From assembly GCF_030811655.1 (NCBI RefSeq), contig NZ_JAUSRE010000014.1, forward strand, positions 1 through 64,000: DNA of 64,000 bases, written 5' to 3'. This DNA comes from Pseudarthrobacter enclensis. GTDB taxonomy: Bacteria > Actinomycetota > Actinomycetes > Actinomycetales > Micrococcaceae. Below the pieces are notes generated by a model. The model was not told where the DNA came from, did no database searches, and saw nothing but the letters and a program-made list of their open reading frames with translations. The translations under genes and the position numbers were made by a program. Shown here piece by piece: positions 23,907-32,443 of this stretch (position 1 is its first letter; each line of letters opens with the position of its first letter).

Positions 23907-25592
23907 GTGCAGAACTTCCCAGGAGTAGGCGTCAGCCCCGGCCGTATCATCGGCACCATCCGGCAGATGCCCAAACCCATCAGTGAGCCTCCCGCCGGTG
24001 AACAGCTGGCACCGGACACCACTGCCGAGGAAGCCACTGCAGCACTGAAGGCGGCCTCCCAGGCCGTCCATGACGAACTGAAGGAGCGCGCCGCGCACGC
24101 CGTAGGCGATGGCAAGGCGGTACTGGAAGCCACGGCGCTCATGGCCAAGGACACCATGCTGATCAAGGGTGCGGCCAAGCTGGTGGCCCGGGGCACCTCC
24201 GCCGAACGGGCCATTTGGGAATCCGGCTCCTCCGTGTCCGAAATGCTGCACAACCTGGGCGGTTACATGGCCGAGCGCGCCACCGACGTCCTGGACGTCC
24301 GCGCACGCATCGTGGCCGAGTTGCGGGGCGTGCCCGCACCCGGCATTCCCGCCTCCAGCACCCCGTTCGTCCTGGTGGCGGAGGACCTTGCCCCTGCCGA
24401 CACCGCCACGCTTGATCCCAACAAGGTGCTGGCACTGGTTACCGCGGGCGGCGGCCCCCAGTCGCACACCGCCATCATCGCCCGCTCCCTGGGCCTGCCG
24501 GCCGTGGTTGCTGCCGTGGGCGTCGACGAACTGCCGGACGGCACCGAGGTGTACGTGGACGGCGCGGCCGGCCTCATCACCGCCGAGCCCGATGAATCCC
24601 TCCGCGCGACGGCTGAGGCATGGGCTGCCACGGCGTCGCTGCTGGCTGAGTTCACCGGCACGGGCACGACGGCGGACGGCCACGAAGTGCCGTTGCTCGC
24701 CAACGTGGGCGGCGGCAAGGACGCAGAAGCGGCCGCGAAGCTGGGCGCCCAGGGCGTGGGCCTGTTCCGCACGGAGTTCTGCTTCCTGGAACGGGACACC
24801 GAACCGTCCGTTGAGGAACAGGCGGCCGCCTACAAGAGCGTCTTCGATGCCTTCCCGGGCAAGAAGGTGGTCCTGCGCACCCTGGACGCGGGCGCCGACA
24901 AGCCGCTGCCCTTCCTCACCGACTCCACGGAGCCCAACCCGGCCCTCGGCGTCCGCGGCTACCGCACCGACTTCACCACCCCCGGCGTCCTGGACCGGCA
25001 GCTCGAAGCCATTGCACTGGCGCAGCAGCAGTCCGAAGCCGACGTCTGGGTCATGGCCCCCATGATCTCCACAGCGGAGGAAGCCTCCCGCTTCGCATCC
25101 ATGTGCGCAGACGCCGGGATCAAGACCCCAGGCGTGATGGTTGAGGTCCCCTCGGCTGCCCTGACCGCCGAGTCCATACTCCGCGAAGTCGCCTTCGCCA
25201 GCCTGGGCACCAATGACCTCACCCAGTACGCCATGGCCGCGGACCGCCAGCTCGGCCCGCTGGCCAACCTGAACACCCCGTGGCAGCCCGCGGTCCTGCG
25301 CCTCGTGGGGCTGACGGTGGAGGGGTCCCGGGCGGAAGGCCACAACAAGCCCGTTGGCGTCTGTGGTGAGGCTGCCGCGGACCCGGCCCTCGCCGTCGTC
25401 CTCACCGGCCTTGGCGTCAGCACCCTCTCCATGACGGCGCGTTCGCTCGCCGCTGTGGCAGCGGTCCTGAAGACAGTCACCCTGTCCGACGCCCAGGAAC
25501 TGGCCAAGCTGGCCCTGTCCGCACCGAGCGCCACCGAAGCCCGCGCGTGGGTGCGGGAGAAGCTGCCCGTACTCGAGGAGCTGGGCCTCTAA
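23907..25592 (+). CDS. ptsI: PTS Enzyme I (phosphoenolpyruvate-protein phosphotransferase)
   Basis: This 561-residue cytosolic enzyme takes phosphate from PEP and passes it to HPr. The phosphorylated His187 is in GGPQSHTAII, the PEP-binding loop in GLFRTEF (about 285-291), and the C-terminal signature in ASLGTNDLTQY. All core regions are intact. The 162-bp gap to the divergent tetR gene holds the promoter and palindrome described there. HPr (ptsH) is not in the window, so its source must lie elsewhere. Co-localisation with mtlA/mtlD suggests induction together. Confidence 0.97.
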   Translation: MQNFPGVGVSPGRIIGTIRQMPKPISEPPAGEQLAPDTTAEEATAALKAASQAVHDELKERAAHAVGDGKAVLEATALMAKDTMLIKGAAKLVARGTSAERAIWESGSSVSEMLHNLGGYMAERATDVLDVRARIVAELRGVPAPGIPASSTPFVLVAEDLAPADTATLDPNKVLALVTAGGGPQSHTAIIARSLGLPAVVAAVGVDELPDGTEVYVDGAAGLITAEPDESLRATAEAWAATASLLAEFTGTGTTADGHEVPLLANVGGGKDAEAAAKLGAQGVGLFRTEFCFLERDTEPSVEEQAAAYKSVFDAFPGKKVVLRTLDAGADKPLPFLTDSTEPNPALGVRGYRTDFTTPGVLDRQLEAIALAQQQSEADVWVMAPMISTAEEASRFASMCADAGIKTPGVMVEVPSAALTAESILREVAFASLGTNDLTQYAMAADRQLGPLANLNTPWQPAVLRLVGLTVEGSRAEGHNKPVGVCGEAAADPALAVVLTGLGVSTLSMTARSLAAVAAVLKTVTLSDAQELAKLALSAPSATEARAWVREKLPVLEELGL

Positions 25593-25628
25593 CCCCGCCG
25601 CCGGCCGCACGCGGGATAGGCTACGTCC

Positions 25629-26066
25629 ATGGCACTGATAGCCCCCCGCGTCACGGCCGGCCTCCCTGCCGGTGAGGCCCGCAGCCTTGCGCGCTCCCTC
25701 GAGGACAGCAATGACATCACCGTCTTCGTGGACGGCACCGTCCACCGCCTGCCCGGGCAGGCCCGGGACGCCGTCGTGGACCTGCTCGCCAGGCTCAGCC
25801 GCGGCGAAACTGTGACGGTCAGCAGCGTGGAGGAGATGCTCACCACCTCACGGGCAGCCGAACTCGCGGGCATTTCGCACACCTACCTGCGGAACATGAC
25901 GGACCGCGGCGAGATTCCCGTGGAGTACCGGGGGTCGCACCGCCGGATCCGGACAGCCGACATCATGGCGTGGCTGGAGCAACAGAAGGCCGCCGCCCAA
26001 AAACACGCGGACCAAAAGCACAAACACGAGAAGGCTGCCGCGGACCCCGCCGGCGCAGGTAAATAG
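25629..26066 (+). CDS. Excisionase-family helix-turn-helix protein
   Basis: This 145-residue protein carries an excisionase/MerR-like HTH at about residues 78-122: LTTSRAAELAGISHTYLRNMTDRGEIPVEYRGSHRRI, with the typical xis-type wing. The first 75 residues resemble a small antitoxin-like N-terminal domain, and the last 25 are a Lys/His/Ala-rich tail. There is no phage context. TAGGCT (25617-25622) ends 6 nt before the ATG, indicating leaderless transcription independent of ptsI, whose stop is 36 bp upstream. Its stop overlaps the next start by 1 nt (TAGTG). An antitoxin-type repressor is one possible role. Confidence 0.83.
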   Translation: MALIAPRVTAGLPAGEARSLARSLEDSNDITVFVDGTVHRLPGQARDAVVDLLARLSRGETVTVSSVEEMLTTSRAAELAGISHTYLRNMTDRGEIPVEYRGSHRRIRTADIMAWLEQQKAAAQKHADQKHKHEKAAADPAGAGK

Positions 26067-26899
26067 TGCTGCCCCGCTTGTTCCGCGTGCGGGGCCGGAA
26101 GGACCCGCGGCTTCAGGCAACCGAGGTGGAAGCAAACGGACTCAGGGGCCGCATCCTCTGGGCCGGCAGAACTCCCGCCCCGGGACCGGACGCCGCCGGC
26201 TCCGCAGCACCCGCCTACATCCTCATCCACGGCATCGGCGTTTCCCACCGCTACCTCCGGCGGCTCCACCACGAACTCGCCGCCGTTGCCCCCACCTATT
26301 CCCTGGATTTGCCGGGCTTTGCCGGCACGCCAAAACCCGGGCGGCAGCTGTCCGTGGCGGACTATGGCGCCTTCATCGCCCAGGCGCTGAAAGCGAACGG
26401 CATCAGGTCGTACATCCTGGTGGGCCACTCCATGGGCGCACAGTTCGCCATCGAGACGGCCCTCTACGCCCCCGGGCAGGCGCAGCGGCTGGTCCTGATG
26501 GGTCCGGTCGTGGACGCGCGGCACCGTAGTATCCGGCGGCAGGGCCTGGCGCTGTTCCTGGACGCGCTCCTCCGGGAAAGTGCCTCCTCCAACTGGCTCG
26601 TCTTCTCGGACTACTTCCGCTGCGGCCCGCGCTGGTACTTCACTATGTTGCCCGTGATGTTGGCCTACCCCACGGAGTCGAGGCTGGCAGGGATCAACGT
26701 TCCCGTGCTGGTCCTGCGCGGCAACCATGACCAGGTGGCCGGTGCCGACTGGTCGCTCCGGCTTTCGCAGGTGGTGCCGCAGGGCAGCTTCGTTGAAATT
26801 GCCCGGGCAGGACACGTGGCCCAGCACCTGCGCCCGCGCGAAGTGGCAGCCGCGATCAGGTCCTTTGCCGGTTCACCGGATGGAGCGGCCGCCGGGTAG
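26066..26899 (+). CDS. Alpha/beta hydrolase
   Basis: This 277-residue protein has the alpha/beta-hydrolase fold: oxyanion-hole region ILIHGIGVSHRY (about 52-63), nucleophile Ser in VGHSMGA (near 119-125), an acid in RGNHDQVA (near 219-226), and the catalytic His in AGHVAQHL (near 247-254). It has no clear signal peptide. The GTG start overlaps the stop of the HTH gene by 1 nt, so the two are translationally coupled. Substrate is unknown; members include esterases and C-C hydrolases. Confidence 0.85.
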   Translation: MLPRLFRVRGRKDPRLQATEVEANGLRGRILWAGRTPAPGPDAAGSAAPAYILIHGIGVSHRYLRRLHHELAAVAPTYSLDLPGFAGTPKPGRQLSVADYGAFIAQALKANGIRSYILVGHSMGAQFAIETALYAPGQAQRLVLMGPVVDARHRSIRRQGLALFLDALLRESASSNWLVFSDYFRCGPRWYFTMLPVMLAYPTESRLAGINVPVLVLRGNHDQVAGADWSLRLSQVVPQGSFVEIARAGHVAQHLRPREVAAAIRSFAGSPDGAAAG

Positions 26900-26923
26900 C
26901 TCTGGTCCCGGGCCTTGATTTCC

Positions 26924-28144
26924 TCAGATGCGCGGCCGCGACGCCCACCGGCGCATCTTGAGTGCGGCGTGCAGTTCCAGCCGGGGCAGGCCCTTCAACG
27001 GGTCCACCCCCAGCAGCTGCCGGATCCGGCCCAGCCTGTTGTAAATGCTGCTGCGGTGCAGGTGGAGCCTGGTGGCCACGTCCTGGACGGAACCGTCGTT
27101 GTCATAGAGCAGCTCAAGGACAGGGATGAGCTCGCCGTTGCGGTCATGGTCCTCCAGCATCCGGAAGTACACGGAGCCCGAGTCAGCCCAGGCGCCCACC
27201 CCTCCCCCGGCCGAGGCCAGGAGCTGGTACACGCCGGTGGACCGGCAGTCCACCAGCTCGCCAAGCTGGGAATCCACCGCCGCCGCCTGGGCTGCCACCC
27301 GGGACTGCCGGTACGCCTCCGAGAGCTGGCGGGTTTTGGCAAAGCCCTCGCTGATGCCCAGGATGATCCGGTGCACCGGGCGGCCGGAACGCTTGGCCAG
27401 CTCAAGCTGGTAGTGGACCAAAAGCTGGGCGTGGTTGGCCCGGCCCGTGGTCTCGCGGAACAACACCACGGAGTGCGTTTCCGTTCCGGCACTGAAGAGC
27501 GCGGCATCCATTCCCACCGTTGCCTGCAGGGCGGTGGACCGATGGATCAGGGTGGACGCGATGGGGTCAGGTCCGCTGGCCCATCCGTCCGCGTCCAGCA
27601 CTGTGACCATCTGCCATGGACCCCGGCCCTGGACTTCCTTCCAGCCCGCCACCGCGGCCACCGCATTGGGCTCCCCGGAACATGCCAGCAGGAACTCCCG
27701 CTCACGGCCCCGGCGGAACTCGGATTCAGCCGTATTTGAGTCAAGCAGAAGGCCTGACAGCAGCTCAAGCTCATGGTTGACGCCCGGCAACTGCGTGAGG
27801 ATCGCCGTCGGGCTTTCCTCTGCCGACTCCTGCTGCACCCACAGGTAGCCCACTCTGAAACCCCGGACCATCAGCGGGACGCAGACGCGGCCCAGCATGC
27901 CGAGCTCCGGGTTGGCGGGAATCACGACGGGGCGGACGGCCGTGGCGATTCCGTGCGAGAGCTGCCATGCGCTCACGTCCGCCGGGACCTTCTTGCTCAA
28001 CAGGAAATTCACGCGCACCCTGTCGGCATGCGACTGGTTGGAGCTGTAGGCGAGCAGGAGTCCGTCCAGGTCCTCAAGGGACAACCCGCGGCCCAGCTTC
28101 TGGGCCACCTGCTCGACGAGCTGTTCCACATCCTGCTGCTGCAT
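26924..28144 (-). CDS. PucR/CdaR-type regulator, likely controls ald
   Basis: This 406-residue protein has a GAF-like N-terminal region (about 20-190), a central GGDEF-like CdaR domain (about 195-330), and a C-terminal PucR HTH (LYDNDGSVQDVATRLHLHRSSIYNRLGRIRQLLG, about 345-378). This is the layout of the actinobacterial AldR-type and PucR regulators. It is divergent from alanine dehydrogenase over 233 bp containing clear inverted repeats, so it very likely activates ald in response to alanine. TAGTGT (28151-28156) lies 6 nt before the ATG. Confidence 0.87.
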   Translation of the reverse strand: MQQQDVEQLVEQVAQKLGRGLSLEDLDGLLLAYSSNQSHADRVRVNFLLSKKVPADVSAWQLSHGIATAVRPVVIPANPELGMLGRVCVPLMVRGFRVGYLWVQQESAEESPTAILTQLPGVNHELELLSGLLLDSNTAESEFRRGREREFLLACSGEPNAVAAVAGWKEVQGRGPWQMVTVLDADGWASGPDPIASTLIHRSTALQATVGMDAALFSAGTETHSVVLFRETTGRANHAQLLVHYQLELAKRSGRPVHRIILGISEGFAKTRQLSEAYRQSRVAAQAAAVDSQLGELVDCRSTGVYQLLASAGGGVGAWADSGSVYFRMLEDHDRNGELIPVLELLYDNDGSVQDVATRLHLHRSSIYNRLGRIRQLLGVDPLKGLPRLELHAALKMRRWASRPRI

Positions 28145-28192
28145 GGGGCAACACTACTGCCTTGGCGGCGCGACAGACGAACCAACAGGAGG

Positions 28193-28228
28193 CGACACCT
28201 GACGCTTCAGGACTCGACAGGTGTCGAG
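28193..28228. promoter_or_regulatory. Candidate operator between pucR-type gene and ald
   Basis: Two interlocked dyads share sequence. CGACACCTG (28193-28201) pairs with CAGGTGTCG (28218-28226) across 16 bp. CTCGACA-GG-TGTCGAG (28213-28228) is a 7-2-7 dyad over the right half. The sites lie 48-84 bp from the regulator start and 150-185 bp from ald. They are the most likely targets of the regulator. Confidence 0.6.
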
Positions 28229-28377
28229 CCGACGGTACGAAAAACCGCGGAATATCAAGGTTGTTAACGTCCCAGGTTTGACGGCCCATGTCGCCTGGCT
28301 CACAGCCGGATTTATCGTTGAAACACGAAAGCATTTCCGCATTTCCGGCCCACCGGCCCTACAAACTGGAGCAGACG

Positions 28378-29496
28378 ATGATCATCGGCGTCCCCAAAGA
28401 AATCAAGAACAACGAATTCCGGGTGGCCATCACCGCCGCCGGTGTCCACGAATTCCTTACGCACGGCCACACCGTCCTCGTAGAGCGCGGGGCCGGCCTG
28501 GGTTCGGGCATCACCGACGAGGAATACTCGATCGCCGGCGCCGAGATCGTCAACGAAGCCGATGACGTCTGGGCACGCGCCGACATGGTGATGAAGGTCA
28601 AGGAGCCCATCAAGTCCGAGTACCACCGCTTCCGCAAGGGCCTGATCCTCTTCACCTACCTGCACCTGGCAGCCGAGCCGGAACTGACCAAGGAACTCAT
28701 CAACTCCGGCGTCACCGCCATCGCCTACGAAACCGTCCAGGAGGGCCGCTCCCTCCCGCTGCTGGCACCGATGTCCGAAGTTGCCGGCCGCCTGTCCGTC
28801 CAGGTCGGCGCCACCTCGCTGATGGCCCCCGCCGGCGGCAAGGGCGTGCTCATGGGCGGCGTGCCCGGCGTCCGCCCCGCCAAGGTGGTTGTCCTGGGCG
28901 CCGGTGTTGCCGGCACCAACGCAGCAGCCATGGCTCTGGGCCTGGGCGCCGACGTCACCATCCTGGACATCAACATTAACCGCCTGCGCGAACTGGACGC
29001 CCTGTACCAGGGCCGGCTGAAGACGGTGGCCTCCAACAAGTACGAGATCGAAAAGTCCGTGGTGGACGCGGACCTGGTCATCGGCTCGGTCCTGATCCCC
29101 GGTGCCAAGGCCCCCAAGCTGGTCACCAACGACCTCGTGGCCCGGATGAAGCCCGGCTCGGTCCTGGTGGACATCGCCGTGGACCAGGGCGGCTGCTTCG
29201 AGGACACCCACCCCACCACGCACCAGGAACCCACCTACAAGGTGCACAACACCATCTTCTACTGCGTCGCCAACATGCCGGGCGCCGTCCCCAACACCTC
29301 CACCTACGCTCTGACCAACGTCACCCTGCGCTACGCGGTTTCGCTGGCGAACCTGGGCGTCAAGGCCGCCTTCGACCGCGACCCCGCCCTCGCCGCCGGG
29401 CTCAACATCGCCGCCGGCCACGTGGCTCACCACTCCGTGTCCGAGGCCCACGGACTGCCCCTCGTCGCTGACTGGCACGAGCTGGTTTCCGCCTAG
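28378..29496 (+). CDS. ald: Alanine dehydrogenase
   Basis: This 372-residue enzyme oxidatively deaminates L-alanine to pyruvate and ammonia with NAD. The conserved start MIIGVPKEIKNNEFRVA, substrate residues in RGAGLGSGITDEEY and VMKVKEP, the NAD loop VLGAGVAGTNAA, and the C-terminal KPGSVLVDIAVDQGGC and HYCVANMPG-type segment (here FYCVANMPGAVPNTST) are all present. Length equals the family norm. The ATG has GGAG 7 nt upstream. It is divergent from a PucR-type regulator and ends at a long hairpin. Confidence 0.97.
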   Translation: MIIGVPKEIKNNEFRVAITAAGVHEFLTHGHTVLVERGAGLGSGITDEEYSIAGAEIVNEADDVWARADMVMKVKEPIKSEYHRFRKGLILFTYLHLAAEPELTKELINSGVTAIAYETVQEGRSLPLLAPMSEVAGRLSVQVGATSLMAPAGGKGVLMGGVPGVRPAKVVVLGAGVAGTNAAAMALGLGADVTILDININRLRELDALYQGRLKTVASNKYEIEKSVVDADLVIGSVLIPGAKAPKLVTNDLVARMKPGSVLVDIAVDQGGCFEDTHPTTHQEPTYKVHNTIFYCVANMPGAVPNTSTYALTNVTLRYAVSLANLGVKAAFDRDPALAAGLNIAAGHVAHHSVSEAHGLPLVADWHELVSA

Positions 29497-29505
29497 TCAC
29501 CCTTC

Positions 29506-29565
29506 ATCGATTGCTCCGTAGTTGTCCTTTTGAACGCTCAGAACGGCAATTACGGAGCAATCGAT
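29506..29565. terminator. Bidirectional terminator between ald and the oxidoreductase
   Basis: Arms 29506-29524 and 29547-29565 pair over 19 bp with a single G:U pair; the loop is 22 nt. It lies between convergent genes and directly overlaps the last bases before the Gfo/Idh stop, so it probably ends both transcripts. Confidence 0.78.
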
Positions 29566-29568
29566 CAC

Positions 29569-30630
29569 TCATTTAAATACGCGTGCGGCTTCGATAACCT
29601 TCAGGACCTCCACGGCATCCTCCGGGTTTACGGGAAGGGGCAACTGTGAACTGGCGCCGCCGTCGAGGATTTTCGCTGCCAGCATGCGGTAGAACTCGGG
29701 GTAGTTCCCCCGTTCCGTGGGGAGCCGGTCCAGGTGTGCGTCCCGGCCCAGGAACCCGGCCCATTCCGTGTCTTCCCGGCCGTAGGCAGGGTCCAAAGGG
29801 CTGCCACCGGCAGCAAGGTAGGGCTCCTGAGGGTCCACGCCGTTCTTGGTGAAGCCGCCGATGGAGCCAAGGACACGGAAGCGGGGCCCCTGCTGTGCGC
29901 ACAGCACATTCATGCTGAGGTGGCTGGTCACCCCGGAATCATGGCGCAGAACCAGGAAAACATCGTCATCCGCACGCTCGTCGGACCGCCGCGCCTTCAG
30001 CTCGGCGTGGAGCACCGTGGCGGGTCCAAACAGCTGCAGGGCCTGGTCGATGAGGTGGCTGCCAAGATCGAAGAGCACCCCACCTCCGTCCGCCGCCGTG
30101 GCCCGCGCCTTCCACGCCTTGGCGATGGCCGGGGACCAGCGCTCGAAACGTGATTCGAACCGGGTCACGGCGCCGAAGGCCTGGGCAGCCAGCAACTTCT
30201 GCAGGGTGAGGAAATCGCCGTCCCACCTCCGGTTGTGGAACACGGTCAGCACCCGGCCCAGCTGCCGCGCCAGCTCAACCAGCTCCTGCCCCTGCGCGCT
30301 GGTGACCGCGAACGGTTTGTCCACCACAACATCCAGCCCTGCTTCCAGGGCGGCCCTGGCCAGCGGATGGTGCGTCGCCGGCGGCGTGGCCAGCACCACC
30401 AGGTCAAGGTCCGTTGCCCGTTTAAGGACCTCCGCCAAGTCGCGCACCACATCAACCCCCGGAAGCCGGGATGAGGCACCCGCCTGCCGCCCGGCGTCGG
30501 ACGTTGCAATGACGTCCAGCGAATAGCTGGGGTCGGCAGACAGCAGCGGGGCGTGGAATACGCTCCCTGCCAGCCCGTAGCCGACGACGGCGGTGCGGAT
30601 GCTGCGCGGGGAGCCTTCGGTTCCGGTCAT
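29569..30630 (-). CDS. Gfo/Idh/MocA family oxidoreductase
   Basis: This 353-residue protein has an N-terminal Rossmann domain with VVGYGLAGSVFHAP (NADP-binding loop) and the family signature DVVVDKPFAVTSAQGQEL, whose Lys is part of the EKP/DKP motif. The C-terminal alpha/beta domain includes GGGVLFDLGSHLIDQAL, where the conserved His sits. These enzymes oxidise or epimerise sugars, inositols or related compounds. Similarity is closest to E. coli YdgJ/YhhX-type members. The -10-like TAGCGT (30638-30643) lies 7 nt before the ATG, so it is probably leaderless and monocistronic. Confidence 0.9.
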   Translation of the reverse strand: MTGTEGSPRSIRTAVVGYGLAGSVFHAPLLSADPSYSLDVIATSDAGRQAGASSRLPGVDVVRDLAEVLKRATDLDLVVLATPPATHHPLARAALEAGLDVVVDKPFAVTSAQGQELVELARQLGRVLTVFHNRRWDGDFLTLQKLLAAQAFGAVTRFESRFERWSPAIAKAWKARATAADGGGVLFDLGSHLIDQALQLFGPATVLHAELKARRSDERADDDVFLVLRHDSGVTSHLSMNVLCAQQGPRFRVLGSIGGFTKNGVDPQEPYLAAGGSPLDPAYGREDTEWAGFLGRDAHLDRLPTERGNYPEFYRMLAAKILDGGASSQLPLPVNPEDAVEVLKVIEAARVFK

Positions 30631-30668
30631 GGAAGCTACGCTACCCCTCGGTGCGCACTGTTAAACAG

Positions 30669-30701
30669 GGCCGGCACCCCTGGCCACCAGGGGTGCCGGC
30701 C
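30669..30701 (-). terminator. Terminator of the ABC importer operon
   Basis: A perfect 15-bp GC-rich stem (30669-30683 with 30687-30701), 3-nt loop, followed on the minus strand by CTGTTTAAC. It lies 17 bp past the stop of the binding-protein gene. Confidence 0.8.
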
Positions 30702-30717
30702 TGTCCGCTGGGCTGTG

Positions 30718-32433
30718 TTACTTCTTTTCCCAGCCGATGGTGGTCCAGTCCGGAACCTGGGACAGGCTCTGGAACAGCGACGGGCCGTAGTTGGCCAGGC
30801 CGGAACGGACGAAGGAGATCTGCGGGCCGTTGAAGACCACGCCCATGGAGTAGTACTTGGCCATGTGCTCCTTCTCCACGTCCATGGCTGCCTTGTTGCG
30901 GGCGGCGTTGTCCTCGATGGAAGCGAGGTCGGCGATCTTCTTATCCAGCTCGGCGTCGCCCAGCTTGTTCTCGTTGACCTTGGAGTCGTAGTACTGCTTG
31001 ACCGCATCAGTGGCATCGGGACCAACGGTGTAGCCGGAAATGCTCAGATCGAATTCGCGGCTGCCCAGGACCTTGCCGAAGTCGGCGGAGGCGCGCTGGT
31101 CAATCCCGACATCCATGCCGCCCGCCTGGAGCTGCTTCTGCAGGGTCTGGGCCACTGCGAGGGTGGTGGGATCGTCACCGAAGTTGCTGATCTTGAAGGC
31201 AGCGGGCTTGCCGTCCTTTTCCATGATGCCGTTGGCGTTGGCCGTGTAGCCGGCGTCGGTGAGGACCTTCTTGGCGGCATCGGGTCCGGTCTCCTTGACC
31301 GGGTAGTTGTCCTGGTAGTAGTCGGAAAACGGCATCAGCATCATGGATCCGGAGCTGGGCTCCTCCCAGTTGAGGCCGTTGAAGCGGACCTTCCGGAGGG
31401 CTTCGCGGTCCACGGCGGCGAAGATTGCCTTGCGCACGTTGACGTCGGTGATGCGCTGGGCGTTGAGGTTCAGGCCGCCGGCAAAGAGCCGCTGGCCGCG
31501 CCGGATGTCGGTGTCCTTAGTGCCGTCAAGCTGCTTGTAGAGGGAGATGGTGTTGGCGTTCATGGCGTCGATCTCGCCGTTCTTGAACGCAGCAATCTGC
31601 GCGCTGGTCTCCAGCTGGCGGAAGGTCACGTTGGACAGGACGGGCTTCTGGCCCCACCACTTGTCGTTCGGCACCATGGTCACCGTCTTGGCCGCGGCAT
31701 CGTACTGGTCCAGCTTGAAGGGACCGGCCATCCACTCGGGGTGCAGGTTGCCGTTGAAGCCCTCGTTGAAGATCTTGGGGGTGTTGACGGCGGGGTGGAT
31801 GAGGCCGAAGAAAAGCGAATCCACCGGGAACACCGGACGGCTGGTCTTGACAATGACTTCCTTGTCGTTGCTGCCGGCCTCGACGGAATCGACGAACTCG
31901 TAGGCGCCTGAGCTGACGATGTCATAGCCGGCGTCCGGGCTCTTGAGGATGTTCCAGGTGTTCTTGAAGGCCCTGACGTCGATGGGGGTGCCGTCATTGT
32001 AGGTGGCCTTGGGGTTCACCTTGATGGTGATGGTCTGCTTGCCGTCCTTGACCACGCTGTCCACCGACTCGCAGAAATCCGGGTTGGGGGTGACCTTGCC
32101 CTTGAAGTCCACCTTCCAGCAGCCGCCAATGCCGCCGCTGTTCATTGCCACCGGGTTCATGGGGACCTGAAGTGCGGAGTTGTCAGCGCTGTTGCCGTTG
32201 TTGGAGAAGCCGTTGAAGTCAGGGCCGATGTTGCCCACGGGAAGGGTGACCTTGCCGCCCTGCTGAAGATCGGCTGCCGGCTTCTCGTTAATGCTGATCA
32301 GTTTGGAGAGGTCGCTCCCCGAGTCCTGTCCCTTTGCTGTCTCCGGGCCGCTGGCACCGCCACCGCCGCAGGCCGTCAGCGCCAGGGCCGCAGCAATGGC
32401 TGCAGCTCCGGCGATCCTGTTCAGTTTCCTCAT
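30718..32433 (-). CDS. ABC peptide/nickel-type substrate-binding lipoprotein
   Basis: This 571-residue lipoprotein belongs to the family 5 extracellular solute-binding proteins (DppA/OppA type). The signal peptide ends in the lipobox LTACG, giving a lipid-anchored Cys near residue 21. The family pattern includes the segment FKNTWNILKSPD and the C-terminal VRKAIFAAVDREALRKV. The ATG at 32433 follows AAGGGAA; upstream in-frame starts lie inside the ATPase gene and were rejected. It is the last gene of the operon, whereas the binding protein is usually first. Substrate is probably an oligopeptide. Confidence 0.92.
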   Translation of the reverse strand: MRKLNRIAGAAAIAAALALTACGGGGASGPETAKGQDSGSDLSKLISINEKPAADLQQGGKVTLPVGNIGPDFNGFSNNGNSADNSALQVPMNPVAMNSGGIGGCWKVDFKGKVTPNPDFCESVDSVVKDGKQTITIKVNPKATYNDGTPIDVRAFKNTWNILKSPDAGYDIVSSGAYEFVDSVEAGSNDKEVIVKTSRPVFPVDSLFFGLIHPAVNTPKIFNEGFNGNLHPEWMAGPFKLDQYDAAAKTVTMVPNDKWWGQKPVLSNVTFRQLETSAQIAAFKNGEIDAMNANTISLYKQLDGTKDTDIRRGQRLFAGGLNLNAQRITDVNVRKAIFAAVDREALRKVRFNGLNWEEPSSGSMMLMPFSDYYQDNYPVKETGPDAAKKVLTDAGYTANANGIMEKDGKPAAFKISNFGDDPTTLAVAQTLQKQLQAGGMDVGIDQRASADFGKVLGSREFDLSISGYTVGPDATDAVKQYYDSKVNENKLGDAELDKKIADLASIEDNAARNKAAMDVEKEHMAKYYSMGVVFNGPQISFVRSGLANYGPSLFQSLSQVPDWTTIGWEKK

Positions 32434-32443
32434 GGTTTTCCCT

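Noticed and set aside
23904..25745. 613-residue frame antisense to ptsI
   Set aside because: Shadow of Enzyme I; no recognisable domain.
25629..26066. Integrated element based on the excisionase-type HTH
   Set aside because: No integrase, attachment repeats or composition shift; such HTH proteins are common chromosomal regulators.
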